A DNA stretch of 64,000 bases. It comes from Microtetraspora glauca (lineage in GTDB: Bacteria > Actinomycetota > Actinomycetes > Streptosporangiales > Streptosporangiaceae). A model generated the notes under the pieces. The model made no database searches and was not told where the DNA came from. It saw only the letters and a program-made list of their open reading frames with translations. Of the stretch, positions 17,692 through 26,617 are shown one piece after another. Position numbers and translations under genes: made by a program. Where the stretch lies: NCBI GenBank assembly GCA_001570385.1, contig BBYL01000006.1, positions 434,001 to 498,000 of the forward strand, written 5' to 3'. The stretch's first letter is position 1, and every line of letters begins with the position of its first letter.

Positions 17692-19113
17692 TCACTGATT
17701 CGCGACCGCGGCGGCCGTCGCCAGATGTGGACGGCTGTCCTTCGTCCCCGCCCGCGCCTGGGCCAGCGCCTCCGTCACCGCGGCCCGGACCGATGCCACG
17801 TCCTCCGGGAGCACGCGGTCCACGACGCGGAGGCGCAGCAGCTCATCGGGGGTCAGCCGGAGGGACCGCGTGAGCTCGGGAACCCGGGCCGGGTCGCGGT
17901 AGAGGATCGCGGCCCCCGCCTCGGGGCCGATCACGGAGAACACCGCGCCGTCCAGGACGAACAGCTGGTCGGTGTGCGCCAGCGCCACGGCGCCGCCGCT
18001 GCCGCCTTCTCCGACGACCACGCTGACGCTGGGCGACGCCAGTTCGGCAAGGGCGAGAAGGGTCCGCGCGATCTCACCCGCGAGGCCCCCCGCCTCCGAC
18101 TCCGGGCTCGGCTCGGCCCCGGGCGTGTCGACGAGGGTGAGCACCGGAAGCCCCAGCCGGTCGGCGAGCCGGACGGCCCGCTGCGCCAGGCGATAGGCGC
18201 CGGGACCCGGCGCCCCAGGCCGGAACGCCCCGGCGAACCGGTCCATCGCGACGACGACGACCCGGCGGCCGTCGACGGCCGCCAGTCCGGCCCGCACGGC
18301 CGGGTCGGAGCCGCCGATCTCCACCCACTCATCGGTAAGCCACGCCGCCCACTCCAGGCCGGAAGGCCGCCCGCTTCCGCGGGCGCGCAGCAGGTGCTCG
18401 TACGGATCCTCCGGCCGGGCGGTGGCGTCGGGCCCGTGTGGGCGCCCCGGAGGCGGTACGAGGGGACCGGCGGTCACCGCGCCCACGGCCGCGGCCAGCC
18501 AGTCCCAGCAACGCGAGGGGTCGACGATCGCGTCGATCAACCCGTGCCGGAGCGCAGACTCCGCGGTGTGCGAGGTCGGCGGCGGGTAGGCGCCGGTGAC
18601 CTCGGCGACGACTCGGGGGCCGCCGAAGCCGATGGTCGCCTCCGGCTCGGCGGCGCGCAGGTCGGCCACGGAGACGAAGGAGGCGAAGACTCCGCCGGTC
18701 GCCGGCGACCGCAGGTACGCGGCCGACCGCAACCCCGCGGCCGCGTGCCGCGCCGCGGCCGACACCGTGCGGGGCATCTGCAGGAGGGAGAGCATTCCCT
18801 CCTGCAGCCGTGCGCCTCCGGTTGAGATCGTCTCCACCACGGGCACACCCATCTGGGTGGCGCGGTCGAAGGCGCGGACGATGCGTTCGCCGGCGACGGC
18901 GCCCATCGTCCCGCCCACACGGCGGAAGTCGCAGTCGATCCATACGGCGGGTCGCCCGCCGAGCTCGACGAGTGCCGTCCGGACCGACTCCTCGGAAGAT
19001 GCCGGGGCGGTGTATCCGGGGAAGTCCAGCGGGTCGGTCGAGCGGAGCGCGTCGTCCCACGCCGCGACGACACTGGCGGCGGCCTGCGCCGGCGCGAGCG
19101 GCTCAGCCGTCAT
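17692..19113 (-). CDS. Acyl-CoA carboxylase carboxyltransferase (fused beta/alpha type)
   Basis: 473 residues. The N-terminal half carries VGGTMGAVAGERIVRAFDRA, TISTGGARLQEGMLSL and ATIGFGGPRV, the biotin-side carboxyltransferase signature. The C-terminal half carries VDTPGAEPS and VVGEGGSGGAVALAHTD, the acyl-CoA-side signature. No biotin carboxylase or biotin carrier gene is in the window, so these partners must be encoded elsewhere. It overlaps the 3-hydroxyacyl-CoA dehydrogenase end by 11 nt. It may carboxylate propionyl-CoA or a pathway-specific acyl-CoA. Confidence 0.8.
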   Translation of the reverse strand: MTAEPLAPAQAAASVVAAWDDALRSTDPLDFPGYTAPASSEESVRTALVELGGRPAVWIDCDFRRVGGTMGAVAGERIVRAFDRATQMGVPVVETISTGGARLQEGMLSLLQMPRTVSAAARHAAAGLRSAAYLRSPATGGVFASFVSVADLRAAEPEATIGFGGPRVVAEVTGAYPPPTSHTAESALRHGLIDAIVDPSRCWDWLAAAVGAVTAGPLVPPPGRPHGPDATARPEDPYEHLLRARGSGRPSGLEWAAWLTDEWVEIGGSDPAVRAGLAAVDGRRVVVVAMDRFAGAFRPGAPGPGAYRLAQRAVRLADRLGLPVLTLVDTPGAEPSPESEAGGLAGEIARTLLALAELASPSVSVVVGEGGSGGAVALAHTDQLFVLDGAVFSVIGPEAGAAILYRDPARVPELTRSLRLTPDELLRLRVVDRVLPEDVASVRAAVTEALAQARAGTKDSRPHLATAAAVANQ

Positions 19114-19957
19114 AGGTGTAGAAGCCCCGTCCGGTCTTACGCCCCAGCCAGCCCAGCCGGACGTACTGCTTGAGCAGCGGCGGCGGGAAGTACCTCGGGT
19201 CCTTGTACTCCTCGTACATGGACGCGGCCATGTCGTGGACGATGTCCAGGCCGATCAGGTCGCTGAGCCGGAACGGTCCCATCTTGTGGTTGAACCCCGA
19301 CGTGATCACGGAGTCGATCGACTCCTTGTCCGCCACGCCGCGTTCGAAGGCGCGGATCGCGTCGAGCAGGTACGGCACGATGAGGAGATTGCCAACGAAC
19401 CCGGGCACATCGTTGACGACGACGGGCGATTTGCCGAGCCTTCTCGTCAGCTCCGTCACCGCGTCGATGCATCCCCGCTCGGTGACAGGAGTCTTGATCA
19501 CCTCGACCAGGCGCATCGCCGGCACCGGGTTGAAGAAGTGCAACCCGATGACCTGATCGCGCCGCGACGTCGCCGCGGCGAGGATGACCAGCGGGATGGT
19601 TGAGGTGTTCGACGCGATGAGCGTCTCCGGGCCGACCAGCCGGTCGATCTCCCCGAGCAGCCGCTTCTTGAGCTCGACGTCCTCGTACACGGCCTCCACG
19701 ACGAGGTCCGCCTGTTTGATCTCCGTCAGGTCGGTCGTCAGCGTGTAGGAGTTCCGCGCCTGCTCGGCCTGCTCCGGGCTGATCTTTCCCCGGCTGAGGC
19801 CGGCCTCGAGACCGGCGTCGATGCGCCGGTGGGCGGCGTCGATCCCGGACTCGCTCGCCTCGACACCGATGGCCTCGAGGCAGTTCTGCGCGGCGAGTTG
19901 GACGATTCCGGCGCCCATGGTCCCGCAGCCGACGACGGCGATCTTCTTGATGGTCAT
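19103..19957 (-). CDS. 3-hydroxyacyl-CoA (3-hydroxybutyryl-CoA) dehydrogenase
   Basis: 284 residues, the normal length of the free-standing family. The N-terminal NAD motif is IAVVGCGTMGAGIVQLAAQ; the catalytic His region is VIGLHFFNPVPAMRLVEV; the C-terminal domain has PGFVGNLLIVPYLLDA and ends with KTGRGFYTYDG. Catalyses the NAD-dependent oxidation of (S)-3-hydroxyacyl-CoA in beta-oxidation. Same minus-strand operon as the thiolase upstream (67-nt gap) and the carboxyltransferase downstream (overlap). Confidence 0.9.
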   Translation of the reverse strand: MTIKKIAVVGCGTMGAGIVQLAAQNCLEAIGVEASESGIDAAHRRIDAGLEAGLSRGKISPEQAEQARNSYTLTTDLTEIKQADLVVEAVYEDVELKKRLLGEIDRLVGPETLIASNTSTIPLVILAAATSRRDQVIGLHFFNPVPAMRLVEVIKTPVTERGCIDAVTELTRRLGKSPVVVNDVPGFVGNLLIVPYLLDAIRAFERGVADKESIDSVITSGFNHKMGPFRLSDLIGLDIVHDMAASMYEEYKDPRYFPPPLLKQYVRLGWLGRKTGRGFYTYDG

Positions 19958-20023
19958 GTTGAGACTCCTCTGGAGGGGCGGCAGAAGAAGAGCGATGCGG
20001 CGAACGGCGGCCGGGATCTCCCC

Positions 20024-21193
20024 CTAGGAGACCTCGATGAGAACGGCTCCGCCCTGCCCGCCGCCGGCGCACATGGTGGCCAGGCCGATCCCGCCGCCGC
20101 GGCGGCGCAACTCATGGGCGAGCGTCGTCACCATGCGAGCTCCGGACGCGGCGACCGGATGGCCGAGGCTGCACCCGCTGCCGTAGATGTTGACCCTCTC
20201 CTCGTCGAGATTCAGCACCTGGCAGGCGGCCACCGGAACCGAGGCGAACGCCTCGTTGATCTCCCAGAGGTCGACGTCGGCCGTCGTCAGCCCGGCCCGC
20301 TCCAGGACCTTGACCGCGGCGTCGATCGCGCCGATGCCGGTGTACTTCGGTTCGACGCCGGCCGCGGCCCAGGCGCGTACGGTGGCGAGCGCCTCGATGC
20401 CTTCCGCGCGAGCCAGATCGTCCGCGACCACGGCGAGCGCGGCCGCGGCGTCGTTGGAGCCGCTGGCGTTGCCCGCGGTGATCGAGAACCCCTCGATCTC
20501 CGGGTGGAGCGGCGGCAGCGACGTCAGCTTCTCCATTGAGGTCGTGGGCCGCGGGTGCTCGTCCACGGCGAACTCGATCACGGAACCGTCCCGCCGGGTC
20601 ACCTCGATCGGCGCGATCTCGTCGGCGAACACGCCCGCCTCGGTCGCGGCGACCGCGCGCCGGTGTGAGCGCAGCGCCCACGCGTCCATCTGCTCGCGCG
20701 TGATCCCGTACTTCTGGGCGACGTTCCAGCCGACGCTCAGGGTCACGTCGTCGGTGGCGTCTTCTGTGTAGGGGAACGTGGGGGCGTTTCGCCGCTCGGT
20801 GTCGTCGCTCAGCGGGATCCGCCAGGTGAGGGACGGAGTGGTGGAGGACGATTGCGCGCCGCCGGCCACGATGGCGCGGTCCATGCCCGCCCGGATGCTC
20901 GCCGCGGCCATTCCGACGGTGGCGAGGCTGCTGGCGCAGTGCCGGTTCACCGCCACGCCGGGCACCTGGGTCATGCCCACGGCGACCGCGGCGTGCCGGG
21001 CCAGATCACCGCCGCCGTACATCACCTCCCCGAAGATCACATCGTCGAACCGTTCGGGCGCCAGGCCGGAACGGCGAACGGCCTCCCGGAGGATGTGAGC
21101 GGCCAGAACTTCGGCGGGGGTTTCGGTGAGGGTGCCCTTGCGGGCCGTCCCGATGGGGGTTCGGACCGCGCTGACGATGACGGCTTCGGGCAC
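20024..21193 (-). CDS. Acetyl-CoA acyltransferase (thiolase)
   Basis: 389 residues, standard thiolase length. Catalytic Cys86 lies in NRHCASSLATVG; the conserved WEINEAFA, GSGCSLGHPVAASGAR (catalytic His) and the C-terminal CAGGGQGGA (second Cys) are present. Catalyses CoA-dependent cleavage of 3-oxoacyl-CoA. First gene of a minus-strand operon (thiolase, 3-hydroxyacyl-CoA dehydrogenase, carboxyltransferase, EthD-like, VOC), divergent from a LacI-type regulator that is the obvious candidate controller. Confidence 0.92.
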   Translation of the reverse strand: MPEAVIVSAVRTPIGTARKGTLTETPAEVLAAHILREAVRRSGLAPERFDDVIFGEVMYGGGDLARHAAVAVGMTQVPGVAVNRHCASSLATVGMAAASIRAGMDRAIVAGGAQSSSTTPSLTWRIPLSDDTERRNAPTFPYTEDATDDVTLSVGWNVAQKYGITREQMDAWALRSHRRAVAATEAGVFADEIAPIEVTRRDGSVIEFAVDEHPRPTTSMEKLTSLPPLHPEIEGFSITAGNASGSNDAAAALAVVADDLARAEGIEALATVRAWAAAGVEPKYTGIGAIDAAVKVLERAGLTTADVDLWEINEAFASVPVAACQVLNLDEERVNIYGSGCSLGHPVAASGARMVTTLAHELRRRGGGIGLATMCAGGGQGGAVLIEVS

Positions 21194-21409
21194 AGGACCA
21201 CCTCACTGTCTCAAGGAACGGGGTCGCCGGGCACGGAGCCAGTTGGGCGACTGTCAGACGATATCGGATACTTCTAAATTCGTAAATGAATCGAACTGGA
21301 TCTGATCCGGCCTGCTCCGGGCGGAGGCGTGCGGACCAGCCGCTCTGCCGTACCGTGAGCAGCAAGCCCTACTCGGGGGGCGCCTCTTCGACCTCTTGGG
21401 AGAGACGAC

Positions 21410-22435
21410 GTGTCCAGGCAACCGGTGGACAAGAGCCCGGCCACATCTCGGGGCTCGCGTCCGGCGACCAGCGGTGACGTCGCCCGGCTCGCCGGAGTCT
21501 CCCGGGCCACGGTGAGCCACGTCCTCAACGATCAGGTCGAGCGGTTCAGCGCCGAGACGGTCGAGCGGGTGCGCCGCGCCGCGGCCGAGCTCGGTTACGT
21601 CCGCTCGGCGGCCGGCCGTGCACTGGTCATGGGACGCAGTGACTTCATCGTCCTGGTCATGCCCTACGCGACCGTGACCAGGCTTCAGGACGTCGTCGAG
21701 GTCATCTCGGCCGACGTCGAGGAACTCGGCTTCACCGTGGTCGTGCACTTCAGCGGCGCACAGGGGAAGAACGAGAAGTCCAAGCGGTTGCGGCACATGA
21801 TCGAGACGTTGCGTCCCGCCGGGCTCATCGACTTGGGCGGCCTGACGGCGCAGGACCTCACGTTCGTGGAACGGGTCGGCTGCCCCCTCTTCCCCGGGGA
21901 GGGGACTCCCCAGGTCAACGACTGGATCGGGGCCCTGCAGGCTCGCCACCTGCATGACCGCGGCTATAGGGAGCTCGCCTACGCGTTCCTCATCGACATG
22001 CGTGAGGACCCGTACGGACAGGAGCGCGCGGACGCCGTCGCCGAGTTCTGCGCGGCTGAGGGGCTGGCCCCGCCCTCCTACATCCATGTGCCCGTCGACC
22101 GCGAAGGCGCGCAGCTGGCCCTCGAGCAACTGCTCGCGCTGCGCGGCTGTCCGGTGGGGGTCGCCTGCTACAACGACGAGGTGGCCCTCGCCCTGGTGTT
22201 CGCCGCGAAGAGGCTCGGACTGAGGGTGCCGGACGACGTCGCGGTGGTCGGCGTCGAGCGCATGGCGGTCGGGCAGTTGGTCTCGCCCCGGGTGACGACC
22301 GTTTCTCCCGACGTATCAGCGGTCCTGGGACACATACGGGAATCGCTGGCGCATGCCTACGGCGGTTCGGCGCCTGCCGGCAGGCGCCCGACCACGCACG
22401 AGGCGTTCACGATCCTCCTTGGCGAGACGACATAG
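21410..22435 (+). CDS. LacI/GalR family transcriptional regulator
   Basis: 341 residues. The helix-turn-helix ATSGDVARLAGVSRATVSHVLND is at residues ~20-45, followed by the hinge region ETVERVRRAAAELGYVRS and a periplasmic-binding-protein-like effector domain. GTG start with GGGAGAG about 6 nt upstream. It diverges from the thiolase operon over 216 nt containing an A+T-rich patch (21261-21300), where operators are expected. The effector is unknown. Confidence 0.9.
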   Translation: MSRQPVDKSPATSRGSRPATSGDVARLAGVSRATVSHVLNDQVERFSAETVERVRRAAAELGYVRSAAGRALVMGRSDFIVLVMPYATVTRLQDVVEVISADVEELGFTVVVHFSGAQGKNEKSKRLRHMIETLRPAGLIDLGGLTAQDLTFVERVGCPLFPGEGTPQVNDWIGALQARHLHDRGYRELAYAFLIDMREDPYGQERADAVAEFCAAEGLAPPSYIHVPVDREGAQLALEQLLALRGCPVGVACYNDEVALALVFAAKRLGLRVPDDVAVVGVERMAVGQLVSPRVTTVSPDVSAVLGHIRESLAHAYGGSAPAGRRPTTHEAFTILLGETT

Positions 22436-22491
22436 CCCGATCGGGTGGCAGGCACGCGGCGCGTGCGGGCGTTAACGGGGGCGTAACACCG

Positions 22492-22520
22492 TTGACACGT
22501 GTCACCTGCCTTCGTAGTGT
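22492..22520 (+). promoter_or_regulatory. Consensus-like promoter with 12-bp palindromic operator
   Basis: TTGACA (22492-22497) is followed after 17 nt by TAGTGT (22515-22520), the best sigma-70-type promoter seen in the window. The palindrome TGACACGTGTCA (22493-22504) covers the -35 box, a classic repressor site. It would drive the short FAD-binding protein gene at 22589. Confidence 0.65.
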
Positions 22521-22588
22521 GGGCCGCGCCGACGAGGACCTTCAGGGGAATGCTCGCCTGGGGGATGTGCTGGCGAGGAGGCTGGCCG

Positions 22589-23455
22589 ATGTCGCTGGAC
22601 GAACACGTCGATGTGGTGGTCGTCGGATTCGGTGTCTCCGGGGCCGCGGCGGCCCTGGCGGCGGCTGAGGCCGATGCGCGCGTGCTGGTCCTGGATCAGC
22701 GCGTCCCGGTGGAGGGCAGGCGTGTCGCGTCCGGTGCCGACCGGTCCCGCGACGAGCTGAGAGCCGGCTTGCGGGCGGCCGCGCGCGCCGCCGGGGTGGA
22801 AGTACGAGCACAGTCCCGCGTGCACGAACTCGTGATGGACGCCGGGCTGGTGTGCGGTGTCGGATACGCGACGCTCCCCGCCGGGGGAGCGGCTGCCGCG
22901 AGACACCGTTGGCTGCAGAGGATGGGTGATCGGGTGCCGGCGTTCGCCGCGCCCGTCCTCGCCCGAGCCGCCGAGACGGTGTGGCGGGCGGGCTTCCGGG
23001 TCGGCGAAATCAGCTGTTCCTCGGTCGTTCTCGCGCTGCACCCGCGCCATTGGGAGTTCGTCGGGCCCGCCATGTGGGCCGCGGCACGAGTGGGGTCCGG
23101 CGCCGGGGTTTCGACGGAGGCCGCCCGGCGCCGTCGGGCGGACACGGTCCCCTCGACGGCCGTCTGCGTGTGGTCGACACCTGAACTGACCGTCCGCACC
23201 TGGTGCGCACTGCGCGAACCGGCCTCTTCGGCGGCCGTACGGCAGGCGGAACTACACGTTGACGAGATGACCGGGGCTGTCCTCGTCAGCGAAGGCCGGC
23301 CCGTGCCGGGTCTCTACTCGGCGATCCGGACGCGCCACACCGGTCCCACCGATCAGCGGACCTGCGCCGAAGTGATCGTCGGCAGGCGTGCCGGGCTCGG
23401 TGCCGTCGGCACGCGGGCGCGGCACTCCTGGACCGGGCTCCGTTTCGCCGTGTGA
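22589..23455 (+). CDS. Shortened FAD-binding protein related to 3-ketosteroid dehydrogenase/fumarate reductase-like flavoproteins
   Basis: 288 residues from an ATG with GAGGAG 8 nt upstream. The N-terminus VDVVVVGFGVSGAAAALAAAE is a complete FAD-binding motif. The C-terminal VLVSEGRPVPGLYSAIRT resembles the final FAD-contacting segment of FAD_binding_2 enzymes. Those enzymes are normally 480-570 residues long, so most of the catalytic domain is missing here although the reading frame is clean. It may be a deletion derivative, a decaying gene or a specialised small flavoprotein. A strong promoter upstream argues that it is expressed. Confidence 0.6.
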   Translation: MSLDEHVDVVVVGFGVSGAAAALAAAEADARVLVLDQRVPVEGRRVASGADRSRDELRAGLRAAARAAGVEVRAQSRVHELVMDAGLVCGVGYATLPAGGAAAARHRWLQRMGDRVPAFAAPVLARAAETVWRAGFRVGEISCSSVVLALHPRHWEFVGPAMWAAARVGSGAGVSTEAARRRRADTVPSTAVCVWSTPELTVRTWCALREPASSAAVRQAELHVDEMTGAVLVSEGRPVPGLYSAIRTRHTGPTDQRTCAEVIVGRRAGLGAVGTRARHSWTGLRFAV

Positions 23456-23474
23456 CGGGGTAGGCCGGCTGGGC

Positions 23475-23861
23475 CTACCAGGTCAGGAGAGGGGCGTCGG
23501 TGTCACTCGATGTCTCGGCGAGCGAGGGCCGCCGCGGCTGCCGGGCTTCGTCCTCGGCGGTGCTCCCGACCTCAGGGCGGTCCCCGGGCGCCAGAGTCCA
23601 CAGTTCGTCGATCACTTCACGCACGACATCTCGGCGCAGTGTGTAGAAGTAGTTGCGGCCCCGCTTGCGCACCTCGATCACCCCGGCCTGCGTGAGGATC
23701 TTGGTGTGGTAGGAGATGGTGGGCTTGGAAACAGGCAGCATGTCCTCCAGGATGCTGCAGGCGAACTCCTCCTCCTGAGCCACCTGCTGGACGATGCTCC
23801 ACCGGATCGGGTCGCACAACGCCTTGAAGACTTCTGTCACGGCGACGGGCTCGCGGGACAT
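23475..23861 (-). CDS. ArsR/SmtB family HTH regulator (paralogue of the 42.8 kb gene)
   Basis: 128 residues. The winged helix runs from VFKALCDPIRWSIVQQVAQ through LPVSKPTISYHTKILTQAGVIEVRKRGRNYFYTLR. SD GGAG lies upstream of the ATG. It diverges from the acyl-CoA dehydrogenase operon and is adjacent to the short flavoprotein. It shares the core and a C-terminal LLTW with the ArsR gene at 42820-43158, at the other end of the catabolic block. No Cys-based metal site is obvious, so an organic ligand is likely. Confidence 0.88.
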   Translation of the reverse strand: MSREPVAVTEVFKALCDPIRWSIVQQVAQEEEFACSILEDMLPVSKPTISYHTKILTQAGVIEVRKRGRNYFYTLRRDVVREVIDELWTLAPGDRPEVGSTAEDEARQPRRPSLAETSSDTDAPLLTW

Positions 23862-24195
23862 GGTCCTACTCCTCTCCTGCCATCCAGCACGCTTTCAGTA
23901 TTCGCCAAACATGAATCTAGCCCAAACGTACCCGCATGGGCTGATCCGTGCCCACGTGAGACGGCACACAGGCGTCGGCGCCGCGCTTTTCGGCGTCCGG
24001 GCCGCCTGCCCGGACGGCGGCACCGTGAAGACAAAACTTCGATACATTGACAACTGTTCTCCGGTGCTGTTCAGTGAGATGCGTCCCGAGTGCCGGCCGG
24101 ACCCGGCCGTGACTTCGTGACTACGCGACTTCGCACGCCTTGAGGCCCGGCGTCACCCGGCCGGCGTTTCCCCTGACATGTGAGAGGAAGTCTCG
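23862..24195. promoter_or_regulatory. Divergent promoter region between ArsR and acyl-CoA dehydrogenase
   Basis: No gene is visible. An A+T-rich patch at 24030-24056 contains AAACTTCGATACATTGACA, including a TTGACA at 24047. No good -10 follows at 17 nt. It is the likely control region of the large plus-strand operon starting at 24196. Confidence 0.4.
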
Positions 24196-25323
24196 ATGGA
24201 GCTGGAACTCTCGTCGGACCAAAAGATCTTCCAGGCATCGGCCAGAAGGCTCCTCGAGAAGGAGTATCCCCTGGACCGCATCCGCGGGATGGCGGACGGC
24301 GAGCTTCGTTGGAGCCGGGACTGGTGGCAGAAGGGCGCCGAACTGGGCTGGACCGCGACCATCGTGCCGGAGGAGCTCGGCGGTGGAAGCGTCTCGGGCG
24401 AGGGTGTGCGCGATCTGAGCCTTCTCGCCGAGGAACTGGGCGCGGGTGTGGCCCCGGGGCCCCTGCTGCCGGTCAACGTCGTCCTCGCGGGCCTGGTCGA
24501 GGCGCAGGGCGGCGGCCCCGACCACAGCGCCGAGATCGAGTCGCTCGTCGCGGGGGAGAGCATCGCGAGCTGGGCGGTCTATGAGCCCGGCGTCGTGTGG
24601 TCGCCGCTGGAGCCCCGTCTCACGGCGACTCCGGCGGACGGCGGTTTCGTCCTCCGCGGGGCCAAGGACCGCGTCGAGGACGCCGAGCAGGCGGATCTCC
24701 TCCTGGTCACGGCCATGACCCCCGACGGGGTCGCGCAGTTCCTGGTTCCCACCTCGGCCGAGGGCGTCTCGGTCTCCCCGCAGTGGTCCCTGGACCTGTC
24801 CCGGTCGTTCGGCGAGGTCCGCTTCGACGACGTCCGGGTCGGGGCCGACGCGCTGGTGGGCGCGCCGGGAGCGGTCGAGGTCATCGAGCGGCAGCTCCAG
24901 ATCGCCGTCGTCATCCAGTGCTCGGAGCTCTGTGCCGCTCTGGACCGGGCGTTCGCCCTCACGGTGCAGTGGGCCTTCGACCGATACTCCTTCGGTCGGC
25001 CGCTGGCGTCCTACCAGGCGCTCAAGCACCGGTTCGCCGACATGCGCACCTGGCTGGAGGCCTGTCACGCCACGACCCAGGCGGCCGCGGAAGCCGTACA
25101 GAACAGATCGGCGGACGCCGCCGAACTCGTCAGCGTGGCCAAGTCGTACGTGGGGGAGCGGTCCCTCCCGATGCTCCAGGACTGCGTGCAACTGCACGGC
25201 GGCATCGGCGTGACCTGGGAGCACGACCTTCACCTGTACCTGCGACGCGTCACCCTCGACCAGGCCCTGTACGGGACGCCGGAGGACCACTTCCTCCGCC
25301 TCGCCGACCTCGCCTCCCTCTGA
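24196..25323 (+). CDS. Acyl-CoA dehydrogenase family protein (1)
   Basis: 375 residues. MELELSSDQKIFQASARRLLEKE, ELGWTATIVPEELGG and the C-terminal CVQLHGGIGVTWEHDLHLYLRR are family signatures. FAD-dependent alpha,beta-dehydrogenation of an acyl-CoA. The second acyl-CoA dehydrogenase starts 22 nt downstream. Such adjacent pairs often form the alpha2beta2 heterotetramers used on steroid or other bulky acyl-CoAs, where only one partner carries the catalytic Glu; that pairing is inference. SD GAGAGGAAG precedes the ATG. Confidence 0.88.
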   Translation: MELELSSDQKIFQASARRLLEKEYPLDRIRGMADGELRWSRDWWQKGAELGWTATIVPEELGGGSVSGEGVRDLSLLAEELGAGVAPGPLLPVNVVLAGLVEAQGGGPDHSAEIESLVAGESIASWAVYEPGVVWSPLEPRLTATPADGGFVLRGAKDRVEDAEQADLLLVTAMTPDGVAQFLVPTSAEGVSVSPQWSLDLSRSFGEVRFDDVRVGADALVGAPGAVEVIERQLQIAVVIQCSELCAALDRAFALTVQWAFDRYSFGRPLASYQALKHRFADMRTWLEACHATTQAAAEAVQNRSADAAELVSVAKSYVGERSLPMLQDCVQLHGGIGVTWEHDLHLYLRRVTLDQALYGTPEDHFLRLADLASL

Positions 25324-25345
25324 GATCCCGAAGGACTGATCCGCG

Positions 25346-26584
25346 ATGACAGCGATTGAGAGCGTCGAGTCTTTCCGCAGCCGGGCCCGGGCGTGGCTTG
25401 CCGGCAACATGCCGCGCCTGGCGGACGCCGCGCCGCCGTCCACGGAGGGGGATGAGGACGAACAGCGGTGGCGGCGCGCCCGCGAGCTGCAGAAGAAGCT
25501 GTACGCCGGCGGCTTCGCGGGCATCTGCTTCCCGGAGGAGTACGGCGGGCTCGGCTTGACCCCGGCTCATCAGCAGGTCTTCAACGAGGAGAGCGACGGC
25601 TACGAGCTGCCGGTGGTGCTGAACATTCCCTCGTTCAGCATCTGCGCGGCGACGCTGCTCGACATGGGCTCGGAGGAGCAGAAGCGCGAGCGGATCGGAG
25701 CGGCGATCCGGGGGGAGGAGGTGATGTGCCAGCTCCTGTCGGAGCCCAGCGGCGGATCGGACCTGGCCGGTGTGATCACCCGGGCGGAGCGTGACGGGGA
25801 CAACTGGATCCTCAACGGCGCGAAATGCTGGAGCTCCTCCGCCTACGCCGCCGACTGGGGGCTGTGCCTGGCCCGGTCCAACTGGGACGTGCCCAAGCAC
25901 CAGGGACTGACGATGTTCCTCGTTCCAACGAAGGCTCCGGGCGTCAAGATGAACCGCGTCCGCATGTCGGACGGCTCCGCGGAGTTCTGCGAGGAGTTCT
26001 TCGACGACGTGGTGCTTCCCGCGTCGGCGGTGGTGGGCGAGGTCGACGACGGATGGTCCGTCGCCTCCCGGCAGCTTTTCCACGAGCGTAACTCCATGGG
26101 CGGCGGCTCTCCCTACATCAGCGGAGGGAGGTACGCGCCGGCCACCCGCCAGATGACCCCGCTCGACATCGCGCGAGCCACGGACCGCGCGGGCGATCCG
26201 CGGGTCCGCGAGATGATCGGCAGGTTCCTGGCGATGGAGAAGGTGTCCGAGCAGACGGTCGGCCGGGTCTCGCGCGCGATGGCCACGGGCGCCCTTCCGC
26301 CGACGGCCGCGTCCATTCTGCGGCTGCTGCACGCAGAGTCCAACGAGATGGCCGCCGACATCGCCGTCAAGATCGCCGGATCGGGCGCGGCGACCGGCGC
26401 CGGCGCAGACCAGGGGATCGGCGGCCAGGCGGGCCTCCGCTTCCTGGTACGCCAGGGCGGGAGCCTCGGCGGTGGCAGCACCGAGATGGCGCGGAACGTC
26501 ATCAGCGAGCGGGTGCTGGGGATGCCCAGGGAGCTCGCCCTGGACCGGGACGTTCCTTTCAAGCAGGTCAAGCGCGGCCGCTGA
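25346..26584 (+). CDS. Acyl-CoA dehydrogenase family protein (2)
   Basis: 412 residues. It contains GFAGICFPEEYGGLGLTPAH, CQLLSEPSGGSDLAGV (FAD/substrate loop) and C-terminal GGGSTEMARNVISERVLGMP. Likely partner of the upstream acyl-CoA dehydrogenase, with the CoA ligase 33 nt downstream in the same operon. Together they would activate and desaturate a carboxylic-acid intermediate. Confidence 0.9.
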   Translation: MTAIESVESFRSRARAWLAGNMPRLADAAPPSTEGDEDEQRWRRARELQKKLYAGGFAGICFPEEYGGLGLTPAHQQVFNEESDGYELPVVLNIPSFSICAATLLDMGSEEQKRERIGAAIRGEEVMCQLLSEPSGGSDLAGVITRAERDGDNWILNGAKCWSSSAYAADWGLCLARSNWDVPKHQGLTMFLVPTKAPGVKMNRVRMSDGSAEFCEEFFDDVVLPASAVVGEVDDGWSVASRQLFHERNSMGGGSPYISGGRYAPATRQMTPLDIARATDRAGDPRVREMIGRFLAMEKVSEQTVGRVSRAMATGALPPTAASILRLLHAESNEMAADIAVKIAGSGAATGAGADQGIGGQAGLRFLVRQGGSLGGGSTEMARNVISERVLGMPRELALDRDVPFKQVKRGR

Positions 26585-26617
26585 TCGAGCCACGACGAAA
26601 CAGGTGGTGGAACTGCG

